DNA of 64,000 bases, from the NCBI GenBank assembly GCA_017302635.1, contig JAFLCX010000001.1:1178001-1242000 (forward strand), written 5' to 3'. A program made the translations under genes and the position numbers. The first letter of the stretch is position 1, and each line of letters starts with the position of its first letter. The notes below the pieces were generated by a model that saw only the letters and a program-made list of their open reading frames with translations, had not been told where the DNA came from and did no database searches. This DNA is from Hyphomicrobiales bacterium (GTDB taxonomy: Bacteria; Pseudomonadota; Alphaproteobacteria; Rhizobiales; Beijerinckiaceae). This document shows positions 8,278 to 16,321 of this stretch, piece after piece.

Positions 8278-8553
8278 ATGGAAAGTCTGATCATCCAATT
8301 GTTGAGCGGAGCCGTTGGCGGCAATCTGGCCGCGAAGGCGATGCCGAAATTCGACCTCGGAATGCTGATGAATTCGGTTGCCGGTGTGATCGGCGGAGGA
8401 GTGGGCGCACAGCTCATCGGGGCGGTCCTGCCGGGGCTGCTCTCGGGTGGCCTGAGTGTCAGCGGGATTGTCTCGTCCGTTGCGTCTGGCGGTGTCGGCG
8501 GTGGGGTCCTGCTCGCCATCATCGGTGTCATCCGCTCGATGATGAGCAAGTAA
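8278..8553 (+). CDS. Small glycine-rich membrane protein, unknown function
   Basis: A 91-residue protein without Cys or Trp, beginning MESLIIQLLSGAVGG. It is rich in Gly, Val, Leu and Ile, with hydrophobic stretches around residues 30-55 and 60-88 separated by short Gly/Ser turns (IGGGVGAQLIG, GGVGGGVLLAIIGVI), a pattern like glycine-zipper helices that pack tightly in a membrane. A GAGAGGGG purine run precedes the ATG, which supports translation. I know similar unnamed proteins in Hyphomicrobiales but no function for them. Neighbours (ppa upstream, mtgA convergent) give no hint. It is real as a coding sequence by start site and composition; the role is unassigned. Confidence 0.65.
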   Translation: MESLIIQLLSGAVGGNLAAKAMPKFDLGMLMNSVAGVIGGGVGAQLIGAVLPGLLSGGLSVSGIVSSVASGGVGGGVLLAIIGVIRSMMSK

Positions 8554-8585
8554 ACGTCGCTTCAGCGAACAAGAACGGCCCGGCC

Positions 8586-9236
8586 TCACGGCGACACGCA
8601 TCCTGTGAGGTCGGATACTTCGGCCATCCGGGCCAGAATCCGGCGCGAGGCCACGCTGGGCTGGCTGGCGTCACGCAGTGATGGATTGGGCAGGACAGCG
8701 ACGAGGCGCGCGGCTTCGGTCGCAGAAAGGTCGCGTGCCGACTTCGAGAAATAATGCCGCGCCGCAGCCTCGGCCCCGAAGAGCCCGTCCCCCCATTCCG
8801 CAACGTTTAGGTAGACCTCCATCACCCGGTGCTTGCCCCAGGCGAGGTCGATCACCAGCGCAAGCGGCAATTCGATCGCTTTCCGAAGCACGGAGCGACC
8901 CGGCCAGAGATAGATGTTCTTCGCGACCTGCATGGTGATGGTCGAGGCGCCGCGCGCCGGCCCCGCACGATCGGCGAGAACGCCGCGCAATTCCACGAAG
9001 TCGATCCCCCAATGATTGCAGAAACGCTGGTCTTCAGAGGCAATGATGGCGCGCGGCAGATAGGACGACACGTGCCGAAGGTTGACCCAGCGACGTTCGA
9101 CATCCTGCCCCGAGACCCAGCGACCCAGCATCAGGGTCGAGGGGAGCGGAAGAAACCGGCCCCAGAGCAGCGAAATCGTGATGCCGACCACCACGATCGC
9201 CGTGACCCTTTTCAGCCAGCGCCAGAGGAGCCTCAT
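8586..9236 (-). CDS. mtgA: Monofunctional peptidoglycan transglycosylase
   Basis: A 216-residue GT51 glycosyltransferase that polymerises lipid II into glycan strands at the outer face of the inner membrane. It has a single N-terminal membrane anchor (about residues 10-27) and then the GT51 motifs: EDQRF at 68-72 with the catalytic glutamate, and GASTITMQVAKN at 96-107. The length fits MtgA, and there is no transpeptidase domain. The canonical GGSTIT(Q)Q is slightly changed to GASTITMQ. Its ATG overlaps the TGA of the CitE-like gene by four bases, so the two are co-translated although their functions look unrelated. Confidence 0.93.
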   Translation of the reverse strand: MRLLWRWLKRVTAIVVVGITISLLWGRFLPLPSTLMLGRWVSGQDVERRWVNLRHVSSYLPRAIIASEDQRFCNHWGIDFVELRGVLADRAGPARGASTITMQVAKNIYLWPGRSVLRKAIELPLALVIDLAWGKHRVMEVYLNVAEWGDGLFGAEAAARHYFSKSARDLSATEAARLVAVLPNPSLRDASQPSVASRRILARMAEVSDLTGCVSP

Positions 9237-10093
9237 CCGTCGCCGAGCACCCGTTTCGCAGCCTCATAATGCAGGCGTTCGACCATCTGGTCGCCAACAA
9301 CCAGAACGGCGCGACCGGAATTTTCCGGTGCTTCGAACGCCGCGACAATGGCCCTCGCCTCGGCCAGTTCCGCAGCAGAGGCCGAGAAAATCCGGTTGGC
9401 GGGCTCGATCTGCGCAGGGTGGATCAAGGTTTTTCCATCGAAGCCGAGCCCCTTGCCCTGCAAGGCCTCGCTTTCAAAGCCCGAGAGGTTCTTCACGTCG
9501 CCAAAGACCCCGTCGAGGACGTGAAGCCCATAGGCCCGCCCCGCCAGCAGCGTCATGGAGAGCGCATGCAGCAGGGCAAGCCGGGTGGGGGTTGCCCGGA
9601 GCCGCATTTCCTTTGCGAGATCATTCGTACCCAGAACCAGACACTCAAGACGCGCATTGTCGCGCGCGGCCAATGATGCGATGGCGGCGCAATCGAGCAC
9701 GGCCTGCGGTGTCTCGATCATGAGCCAGAGGCGAATTTGATCCGGCGCGAGGCTCGCGGAGAGTGCGAGTTCGACCCGTTCGGCATCGGCCGCGAAGCGG
9801 ATTTTCGGAAAGAGAATCGCATGCGGGTCAGCCGGAAGCACCGCAGCGAGATCCTCCGCGAGAGCATCACTTGCCCCATCCGGATCAAAGCCGTTGATCC
9901 GGACGATCACCGGTTTCTTGCCGAAAATTTTCGCCTCCAGCGCCTCCCGCGCGGCCTCCCGACCCATACCCTTCGCCCCACTCGCGACGGCATCTTCCAG
10001 ATCGAGAATCACGGCATCGCAAGGCAGTCCTGTTGCCTTTTCGATGGCGCGGGCATTGGAGGCCGGCACATAGAGTACGGAACGGAGAGTCAT
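9233..10093 (-). CDS. HpcH/HpaI aldolase family CoA-ester lyase (CitE-like)
   Basis: A 286-residue TIM-barrel protein of the citrate lyase beta/malyl-CoA lyase group. Motifs in order: DLEDAV (31-36), RINGFD (65-70), the FPK segment near 95-97, ETPQAV (127-132) with the Mg-binding glutamate, GTNDLA (155-160), and a late GKTLIHPAQ. Stand-alone CitE-like proteins cleave or form CoA esters such as malyl-CoA, beta-methylmalyl-CoA or citramalyl-CoA and are not part of the citrate lyase complex. No citrate lyase alpha or gamma subunit is nearby. It precedes mtgA with a four-base overlap and is divergent from sbtA. The exact substrate is open. Confidence 0.85.
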   Translation of the reverse strand: MTLRSVLYVPASNARAIEKATGLPCDAVILDLEDAVASGAKGMGREAAREALEAKIFGKKPVIVRINGFDPDGASDALAEDLAAVLPADPHAILFPKIRFAADAERVELALSASLAPDQIRLWLMIETPQAVLDCAAIASLAARDNARLECLVLGTNDLAKEMRLRATPTRLALLHALSMTLLAGRAYGLHVLDGVFGDVKNLSGFESEALQGKGLGFDGKTLIHPAQIEPANRIFSASAAELAEARAIVAAFEAPENSGRAVLVVGDQMVERLHYEAAKRVLGDG

Positions 10094-10218
10094 GGACGGG
10101 CTTTCTGCGCAAGAACATCAAAAGGCGCGCATTGTCGCTCGCCTTTCATGGTCGAGGCAACAAAAGAAACGCCGAGCCGCCTTGCCAATGACCGAGGCCT
10201 GCCGGTATCAGGCCGGTC

Positions 10219-11199
10219 ATGGGTATGCTTGATCTTGCGGCGGCGAATCTGCTTTCGCCGATGGTTCTTTTCTTCGCGCTGGGATTTCTGGCGGCCATCG
10301 CCCGTTCCGACCTCACGATTCCCGAACAGATCGCGAAGGGCATGGCTCTGTACCTGATGCTCTCGATCGGCTTCAAGGGCGGGGTCGAGGTCCATAAATC
10401 CGGTGTCGACGCCAAGATGCTCGGCGCGGCTGCGGCGGGAATTGTGCTGTCCGCGCTCATCCCACTCATTGGGTACGCCTTGCTGCGCGCGACATCGCGG
10501 CTGAGCGCCATCGATGCGGCAGCTGTGTCGGCCCATTATGGCTCGATCTCGATCGTCACCTTTGTGGCGGCGACGGAAACAGTCCGGATCGCTGGCCTCT
10601 CGTTCGAGGGGTACCTCATCGCGATTGCGGCCATTATGGAAACGCCGGCGATCCTCACGGCGCTGCTGCTCGCCCGGCGCGCCATGCCGGAGCGCAAGGG
10701 TGAGCCGCTCGGTGCATTGCTGCACGAGATCGGATTCAACGGATCGATCGTGATGCTCGTTGGCTCGTTCATCATCGGGGCCATTACCGGGCCGGAGGGG
10801 ATGAAGATGATCTCGCCCTTCATCATCGATCCGTTTCGCGGCGTCCTTTGCCTATTCCTTCTGGATATGGGGCTTGTAGCGGGGCGCGGATTGCGCGAGG
10901 GCGGGCGGCTTCTCTCGCCGGGCGTCGTTCTGTTCGGGCTTTACATGCCCCTGATCTCGGCGAGTCTGGCCGCGATTTCGTGCCTGCTTCTCGGGCTTTC
11001 GTCGGGCGGAACGGCGCTGATGATCACGCTTGCCGCCTCGGCCTCCTATATCGCGGTGCCGGCAGCCATGCGCCTCGCATTGCCGGAGGCGCGCCCGGCC
11101 ATCTATCTGACCTTGTCATTGGCCGTTACCTTCCCCTTCAATCTCACCCTCGGGCTGCCGCTCTATCTCTGGCTGGCCTCGAAGGTTTCGGGAGGCTGA
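10219..11199 (+). CDS. sbtA: Sodium-dependent bicarbonate transporter SbtA family
   Basis: A 326-residue membrane protein with about ten hydrophobic segments, starting with the family-typical LSPMVLFFALGFLAAIARSDL region. It contains FKGG and HYGSISIVTF motifs, which in SbtA line the bicarbonate and sodium sites of two inverted repeats. In cyanobacteria SbtA is a high-affinity HCO3-/Na+ symporter. The gene ends in TGA two bases before the ATG of an SbtB-like regulator, and a beta carbonic anhydrase follows, so context supports inorganic carbon uptake. A central cytoplasmic loop (about residues 155-175) is much shorter than in cyanobacterial SbtA. Family membership is strong; transport of bicarbonate itself in this organism is inferred. 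Confidence 0.88.
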   Translation: MGMLDLAAANLLSPMVLFFALGFLAAIARSDLTIPEQIAKGMALYLMLSIGFKGGVEVHKSGVDAKMLGAAAAGIVLSALIPLIGYALLRATSRLSAIDAAAVSAHYGSISIVTFVAATETVRIAGLSFEGYLIAIAAIMETPAILTALLLARRAMPERKGEPLGALLHEIGFNGSIVMLVGSFIIGAITGPEGMKMISPFIIDPFRGVLCLFLLDMGLVAGRGLREGGRLLSPGVVLFGLYMPLISASLAAISCLLLGLSSGGTALMITLAASASYIAVPAAMRLALPEARPAIYLTLSLAVTFPFNLTLGLPLYLWLASKVSGG

Positions 11200-11201
11200 T
11201 C

Positions 11202-11513
11202 ATGGATATGCATCGCAAGAAGCGGATCGAGATCATCCTGGAAGCCCCAGCCATGAACCGGCTGTCGACCGCGCTCGAAGCGGCGGGAGTCACCGGCTAT
11301 ACCGTGCTCCCCGTGCTGGCCGGCAAGGGCAAGACCGGGGCCTGGACACGCGATGGCCTTGTCGGCGGCGCGGGTGCGATGGTCTGCGTGATCTGCATCA
11401 CCGATCCTGCGCGCGTCGATGCGGTGCTCGAACGGATCATGGCGGTGCTCTCGCGCCAGATCGGGCTCGTGACGATCGGCGATGTTGATGTCGTGCGCGG
11501 CGAGAGGTTCTGA
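11202..11513 (+). CDS. sbtB: SbtB-like PII signalling protein
   Basis: A 103-residue ferredoxin-like PII-superfamily protein. It has the beta-alpha-beta start (KKRIEIILEAPAMNRLSTAL), a T-loop region around GKGKTGAWTRDGLVGGAG, and the second half VCVICITDPARVDAVLERI. SbtB trimers bind adenyl nucleotides (cAMP, AMP, ADP, ATP) and gate SbtA from the cytoplasmic side. The C-terminus ends in VVRGERF and lacks the CGPEGC redox loop of some cyanobacterial SbtB proteins. It is translated two bases after sbtA, with the Shine-Dalgarno GGGAGG inside the end of sbtA. This pairing is the strongest evidence for its role. Confidence 0.87.
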   Translation: MDMHRKKRIEIILEAPAMNRLSTALEAAGVTGYTVLPVLAGKGKTGAWTRDGLVGGAGAMVCVICITDPARVDAVLERIMAVLSRQIGLVTIGDVDVVRGERF

Positions 11514-11584
11514 ACCGCTCCGGCAGCCCCCCGCCGGATTGACAGGTTGCGAAGCCCGAAGAACCGTGTTTAGCGTGGTATACC

Positions 11585-12229
11585 ATGAACACCCGGATCG
11601 TCACCGCACCGCCCGCTTTCCCCGCCCGTCTCCTCGATGGCTATTCTGCCTTTCGCGATGGGCGCCTGCCGCAGGAGCGCGCGCGCTTCGAGGAAATGGC
11701 CGAGAACGGCCAGAAGCCCGAAATCATGGTGATTGCCTGCTGTGACAGCCGGGTCTCGCCGGAGGTGATTTTCGATGCGCGACCGGGCGAGTTGTTCGTG
11801 GTTCGCAATGTTGCCAACCTCGTGCCGCCCTATGCGCCGGATGGCGAGTTGCATGGCACCTCCGCTGCGCTCGAATTTGCCGTTCAGGCGCTGAAAGTCC
11901 GGCATATCGTGGTTATGGGGCATGGCCGCTGCGGTGGCGTCCATTCCTACGTGCGCCGCCTGCGCAGCCCCACGGCGGATGACGCGCTCTCGCCGGGTGA
12001 TTTCATTGGCAAATGGATGACGCTCATTGCGCCGGCCGCCGAGGCCCTGCCGGCGCAGGAGGACGAGCCCGACGCGGTCTATGCCGAAAGGCTGGCTTTG
12101 GCCTCGATCCGCAATTCGATCGAGAACCTGTTGACCTTCCCTTGCGTGAATATCCTGCATGGCAAGGGCCGGCTTGCGCTGCACGGGGCGATCTTTGATG
12201 TCACCACCGGCCAGTTACGCACCCTGTGA
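11585..12229 (+). CDS. Beta-class carbonic anhydrase
   Basis: A 214-residue beta carbonic anhydrase interconverting CO2 and bicarbonate. The zinc ligands are visible: C52 in CCDSR (52-56), with D54 and R56 of the catalytic dyad, and H113 and C116 in GHGRCGG (112-118). Length is normal and there is no signal peptide, so the enzyme is cytoplasmic. It follows sbtA-sbtB on the same strand after 71 bases. Its last 15 bases overlap the 3' end of the convergent HAD phosphatase gene. Cytoplasmic anhydrase next to a bicarbonate importer would set the CO2/HCO3- balance for carboxylases; whether this serves carbon fixation or anaplerosis cannot be told from the window. Confidence 0.95.
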   Translation: MNTRIVTAPPAFPARLLDGYSAFRDGRLPQERARFEEMAENGQKPEIMVIACCDSRVSPEVIFDARPGELFVVRNVANLVPPYAPDGELHGTSAALEFAVQALKVRHIVVMGHGRCGGVHSYVRRLRSPTADDALSPGDFIGKWMTLIAPAAEALPAQEDEPDAVYAERLALASIRNSIENLLTFPCVNILHGKGRLALHGAIFDVTTGQLRTL

Positions 12230-12934
12230 CAGATAGGCCGGCAATCCGGCGATGCTTTCCAGAACCGCGTCGCTTTCCGGCCTCAGGCGGTCTCGCGTGC
12301 CGGTTCCCGTGAGCACGGCAATGCGGAGACCCAATCCAGCGGCTTGGCCCATGCGCATATCGTGAAGGTTGTCGCCCACCACCGCGATGGAAGGCGCTGG
12401 AACTCCAACGGAGTTGACGAAGGCGAGGGCCATGCCCGGCTCCGGCTTTGAACCGAAACCGCTGTCATAGCCCGCGATGAAATCGACGAGATCGGCGATA
12501 TTCTCGATTTCCGCCAATCGCCGGATCGCCGCCGCGCTGTCCGAACTTGCAATGCCCAGTGCATAACCTGCCTTGCGCAGGCGCTCGAAGAGCGGACGCA
12601 AAGGCGTCACAGGTACGCCGTGTTCCGCCGAGGCGACGAACAGCGCATCAAGCCTGCCGATCAGGTCGTCGATCGGCCAATCAGCGCCCTCACGAAGAAA
12701 GGCCTCGGCGATTTCCGTCGTGCTGCCGGCCGCAAAAACTGTATCGGGCGCGGTCATCAATGTGTCCGGATCCATGCCTCCAGCCACCATCAGCCGTCGG
12801 GCGAGAGCAATGTCGGAATGCGCTCCGAGCAGTGCCGCATCTCGCAGGATGGACCCCCAGCTTTTCTGGAAGTCGATCAGGGTGCCGTCCTTGTCGAAAA
12901 GGATGGCGCGGATTTCCGTGCCGCTGTTTTTCAC
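12215..12934 (-). CDS. HAD-family hydrolase, phosphoglycolate phosphatase-like
   Basis: A 239-residue haloacid dehalogenase superfamily phosphatase. Motif I is FDKDGTLID (13-21), with D14 as nucleophile and D16 as general acid. A helical cap follows, then motif II in GIASSDS, motif III lysine in GSKPEPGM and motif IV in VVGDNLHDM. The layout (cap type C1, about 230 residues) fits the Gph/phosphoglycolate phosphatase subgroup. Lysine rather than the usual serine/threonine or phenylalanine between the two aspartates is common in this branch. It sits downstream of the anti-sigma gene on the same strand and overlaps the carbonic anhydrase 3' end. The substrate is not proven. Confidence 0.8.
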   Translation of the reverse strand: MKNSGTEIRAILFDKDGTLIDFQKSWGSILRDAALLGAHSDIALARRLMVAGGMDPDTLMTAPDTVFAAGSTTEIAEAFLREGADWPIDDLIGRLDALFVASAEHGVPVTPLRPLFERLRKAGYALGIASSDSAAAIRRLAEIENIADLVDFIAGYDSGFGSKPEPGMALAFVNSVGVPAPSIAVVGDNLHDMRMGQAAGLGLRIAVLTGTGTRDRLRPESDAVLESIAGLPAYLSQGA

Positions 12935-13648
12935 TCAGATGCTCCGTGCCGCCAGGCCCTTCATCAGGATCGGCCCGGTTGGCTTGCCCGTGGGCGAACC
13001 ACCGGGCGGCTCTAGCGTGAGTTCGAAAAGATGATTGGCTTCCGGTTTTCCGAGGTTCTTCAAATCCAGTTTCAACGTGCGCGCCCGGTCGATCCGCCCG
13101 ATCGAAACCGGGCCCTGCTCGCGGTTCTGGAGGGTCCAGACTTCGATGATCCGCCCCTGCGGCACCGAAATATCCTCGAGCGGGATGAGTGTGACCTGAC
13201 CGTTCGAATAGACATTCACCACAGCAGCCGCCCGCCCATCGGATGTATTCAGCACCGCGACATAAAGGGGTGCAACCGGTCCGCGAGCGACTGTGACAGC
13301 CAGCACGGCCGCGAGGACGAGCCCGGCCATGCCCCCCGCGAGGCCGAGAGGGCGCCAGAAATTCAGGCTGTCCCACAGTTGGGCGAGACGGGAAGGCCGG
13401 GCCGCGACGGGTTTCTGTCGTGACACGCCCAGACCGGCTTCGATCCGGACCCAGAGAGAACGTGTCGGCGTGATCGGCGCAGCGGTGTCGTCAAGCGGTG
13501 CGAGGCGCAGGCGCCAGCTGATCACAGCCTCGCGAAAACGCAGATCTTTCGCCTCAAGCTGCATGGCCCGGTGCAGTTCCGCGCCCTCCAGCGTGCCGAG
13601 CGCATATTCACCCGCGAGCGTTTCGAGATCATCCGGCAGCCGGCTCAT
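12935..13648 (-). CDS. Anti-sigma factor, RskA-like (membrane-anchored)
   Basis: A 237-residue protein with a helical N-terminal domain (LAGEYALGTLEGAE, residues about 10-24), a single membrane segment around residues 100-125 (LAGGMAGLVLAAVLAVTVA), and a periplasmic RskA-type C-terminal domain. It has no HxxxCxxC zinc motif, so it would be a zinc-free anti-sigma domain. The ATG at 13648 overlaps the stop of the ECF sigma gene (ATGA), the standard arrangement for a sigma factor and its inhibitor. The signal that releases the sigma factor is unknown. Only one base separates its stop from the HAD gene. Confidence 0.85.
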   Translation of the reverse strand: MSRLPDDLETLAGEYALGTLEGAELHRAMQLEAKDLRFREAVISWRLRLAPLDDTAAPITPTRSLWVRIEAGLGVSRQKPVAARPSRLAQLWDSLNFWRPLGLAGGMAGLVLAAVLAVTVARGPVAPLYVAVLNTSDGRAAAVVNVYSNGQVTLIPLEDISVPQGRIIEVWTLQNREQGPVSIGRIDRARTLKLDLKNLGKPEANHLFELTLEPPGGSPTGKPTGPILMKGLAARSI

Positions 13649-14196
13649 CCCATGCACTCCCTGAGCGAGAGGAGTGAGCGGCGGAGCCAGCTTTTCACGG
13701 TTCCAAGCGGTGCCCCGAGTTTCGCCGCGATTTCGCCGTGGCTCAGTCCTTCCGTGAAGGCGAGCACGATCAGTTTGCGACGAGCTGCATCGAGACCTTC
13801 AAGGCAGCGTTTCAGCGCATGCTCGTCCGACAGGCGGGTCATGCGCTCTTCGGCACTTTCGCTCCCGGTCTCAAGGCCGAGAGGCTCGAAGTCATCGACA
13901 AGCTCGGTTCGGGCCTCACTGCGCAGCACATTGAGGGTGCGGTTGCGCAGCAAGGTGGTGAGCCAGGCGCGGCCATAGCCGGTCCGGCCGTCGAACCGGC
14001 CCGCAGCTTCCCAGAGCTTGAGGAACGTATCCTGCACGACATCCTCGGCCGCGGCACGGCTCCTGAGCATGCGGAAGGCGATACCGTTGAGCCGGGCACC
14101 TTCCGCATCATAGATCGCGCGCAGGGCCTGCCGATCGCCCGAGGCGACGGCGCGGATCGCGTTTTCGATCGATCCGTAGCGCTCCAATCCGGTCAT
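13645..14196 (-). CDS. ECF (group 4) RNA polymerase sigma factor
   Basis: A 183-residue extracytoplasmic-function sigma factor. Region 2 covers about residues 15-85 ([16 protein letters not shown]) and region 4 the C-terminal third, with the helix-turn-helix [20 protein letters not shown]. Region 3 is absent, as expected. I chose the ATG at 14196 (MTGLERYGS) with GGGAGGG upstream. It is followed by its overlapping RskA-like anti-sigma gene, resembling the ECF pairs that respond to envelope or oxidative stress in alphaproteobacteria. It lacks the PhyR-NepR context of the general stress sigma EcfG. I could not define its promoter by eye. Confidence 0.9.
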   Translation of the reverse strand: MTGLERYGSIENAIRAVASGDRQALRAIYDAEGARLNGIAFRMLRSRAAAEDVVQDTFLKLWEAAGRFDGRTGYGRAWLTTLLRNRTLNVLRSEARTELVDDFEPLGLETGSESAEERMTRLSDEHALKRCLEGLDAARRKLIVLAFTEGLSHGEIAAKLGAPLGTVKSWLRRSLLSLRECMG

Positions 14197-14311
14197 CGCG
14201 GCCCTCCCGCTTGAGCCATTAACACGGTTCGGTCCGGTTTGGATGCACCCGGCGCGCGCGTCTTGCATTTTTCCCCATCACTGGCAGGTTCGGTCCAAAG
14301 GGAGAAATGCG

Positions 14312-16321
14312 ATGGCAGGGGGAATGCTCGGAAAGCTTGCGGCGCCGGAAAATGGTCGCGGGCGGCACAAGATCACCTCGGCTGCTGATGCCATCGCGCT
14401 GGTCCGGGATGGCGATACGGTCGCGACCGGCGGTTTTGTCGGGATTGGCTTCCCTGAGAACCTCGCCGTTGCTCTCGAGGATCGGTTTCTCTCTTCCGGC
14501 CGGAGCCAGCCCGATGGCATCGGATCGCCGTGCGATCTCACGCTGGTCTATGCGGCGGGGCAGGGCGACGGGAAAGAGCGTGGCCTCAACCATCTGGGCC
14601 ATCCAGGCCTCGTGAAGCGCGTTGTCGGCGGGCACTGGGGGTTGGTGCCGAAGCTGCAGCAGCTTGCGGTTTCCGGCCAGATCGAGGCCTACAACCTGCC
14701 GCAAGGTGTGATCTCGCATCTCTATCGCGATATCGCCGCGGGAAAGCCCGGGCATCTGAGCCGTGTGGGGCTCGGCACATTTGTCGATCCGCGCTTCGGC
14801 GGCGGCAAGATCAACGCCGCGACGACCGAAGATCTTGTCAGCCTGATGCCACTCAACGGCGAGGAATATCTCTTCTACAAGGCTTTCCCCATTCATGTCG
14901 CGTTGTTGCGGGGAACGACGGCTGATCCGGACGGCAACATCACGATGGAGCGCGAGGCCCTGACGCTGGAGGCGCTGGCGATCGCGATGGCCGCACGCAA
15001 CTCGGGCGGCCTCGTGATCGTGCAGGTCGAACGCGTGGCCGAACGCGGCTCGCTCTCGCCGAGGCAGGTGAAAATCCCCGGTGTGATGGTTGATTGCGTC
15101 GTGGTCTCCGAGAAGCCCGAATATCACATGCAGACTTTTGCGACGCCCTACAGCGCAGCCTTCGCAGGTGAAATTCGCGTGCCACAAGACCAGCTCTCCC
15201 CCATTCCGATGGGAGCTCGCAAGATCATCGCGCGCCGGGCCGCGCTGGAATTGCAGGCGAACGCCGTGGTCAATCTCGGCATCGGTATGCCGGAAGGCAT
15301 TGCGGCGGTGGCGGCGGAGGAACGCGTCGTCGATCTGATGACGTTGACGGCCGAGCCGGGCGTGGTGGGTGGAATTCCCGCCTCCGGCCTCAATTTCGGC
15401 GCCGCCACGAACACGCAGGCGATCATTGATCAGCCCTACCAGTTCGATTTCTACGATGGTGGCGGGCTGGATCAGGCCTTTCTCGGTCTGGCGCAGGCCG
15501 ATGCGCAGGGCAATCTCAATGTCTCGAAATTCGGGCCGCGCCTCGCCGGCGCCGGCGGTTTCATCAACATCAGCCAGAATGCCAAGGCCATCTATTTCGT
15601 CGGAACCTTCACGGCAGGGGAGACGGAGATTGCGATCGAGAATGGCCGCCTGCATATCCTCAGGGACGGCGGAACAATAAAATTCGTCGAGGAGGTCGAG
15701 CATCGCACCTTCTCGGGAGCCTATGCGCTGAAACGCAACCAGCCGGTGCTGTATATCACCGAGCGCTGCGTGATGCACCTCACGCCGGACGGCATGGAAA
15801 TCATCGAGATTGCGCCGGGCATTGATCTTGATCGCGATATCCTCGCCCGGATGGCGTTTCGCCCTGTCGTGAAAAGCCCGCGCCTGATGGATGCGCGAAT
15901 ATTCTCGCCCGACCTGATGTCCTTGCGCGATGCCATGCTGGCACTGCCCATTGAGAGACGCTTTGCCTATGATGCCGGCGAGAACTTGTTCTTCATCAAT
16001 TTCGAGCGGCTGAGCCTGAAAACTCTCGACGAAATCGAGGAAATCCGCATTTCCGTCGAGCGAATGCTCGCCCCGGTGGGACGGAAGGTGCGCGCGATCG
16101 CGAATTACGACCATTTCACCATTCCCGACGACCTGATGGATGAATATGCGGCCATGGTCGCTGGTCTGACGTCACGCTTCTATTCCAATGTCACGCGCTA
16201 CACGACGTCGGGCTTCCTGCGCGTGAAGCTCGGCTCGGCATTGGAGACGCGTGGGGCTGCGCCACATATTTTCCGCTCGGCCGACGAGGCGCGCGCGCAT
16301 CTTGCAGGCGAACAAGGCTGA
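14312..16321 (+). CDS. Family I CoA-transferase (acetate/propionate CoA-transferase-like, fused subunits)
   Basis: A 669-residue enzyme in which the alpha-like and beta-like halves of a family I CoA-transferase are fused, as in YdiF and propionate CoA-transferase. The N-terminal half shows [14 protein letters not shown] (alpha-type GXGGF region). The C-terminal half shows [17 protein letters not shown] and [11 protein letters not shown], where the EXG glutamate forms the covalent CoA thioester. The reaction moves CoA between short-chain acids such as acetate, propionate, butyrate or acetoacetate. The length is longer than YdiF (about 530) because of an extended C-terminal part (about residues 530-669, FARs). 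It starts at an ATG with AAAGGGAG upstream, divergent from the ECF operon. The natural substrate is open. Confidence 0.85.
   Translation: MAGGMLGKLAAPENGRGRHKITSAADAIALVRDGDTVATGGFVGIGFPENLAVALEDRFLSSGRSQPDGIGSPCDLTLVYAAGQGDGKERGLNHLGHPGLVKRVVGGHWGLVPKLQQLAVSGQIEAYNLPQGVISHLYRDIAAGKPGHLSRVGLGTFVDPRFGGGKINAATTEDLVSLMPLNGEEYLFYKAFPIHVALLRGTTADPDGNITMEREALTLEALAIAMAARNSGGLVIVQVERVAERGSLSPRQVKIPGVMVDCVVVSEKPEYHMQTFATPYSAAFAGEIRVPQDQLSPIPMGARKIIARRAALELQANAVVNLGIGMPEGIAAVAAEERVVDLMTLTAEPGVVGGIPASGLNFGAATNTQAIIDQPYQFDFYDGGGLDQAFLGLAQADAQGNLNVSKFGPRLAGAGGFINISQNAKAIYFVGTFTAGETEIAIENGRLHILRDGGTIKFVEEVEHRTFSGAYALKRNQPVLYITERCVMHLTPDGMEIIEIAPGIDLDRDILARMAFRPVVKSPRLMDARIFSPDLMSLRDAMLALPIERRFAYDAGENLFFINFERLSLKTLDEIEEIRISVERMLAPVGRKVRAIANYDHFTIPDDLMDEYAAMVAGLTSRFYSNVTRYTTSGFLRVKLGSALETRGAAPHIFRSADEARAHLAGEQG

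Noticed and set aside
14219..16114. Minus-strand reading frame of 631 codons opposite the CoA-transferase gene
   Set aside because: The sense strand encodes an unmistakable CoA-transferase; the antisense frame is His/Arg-rich without family motifs.
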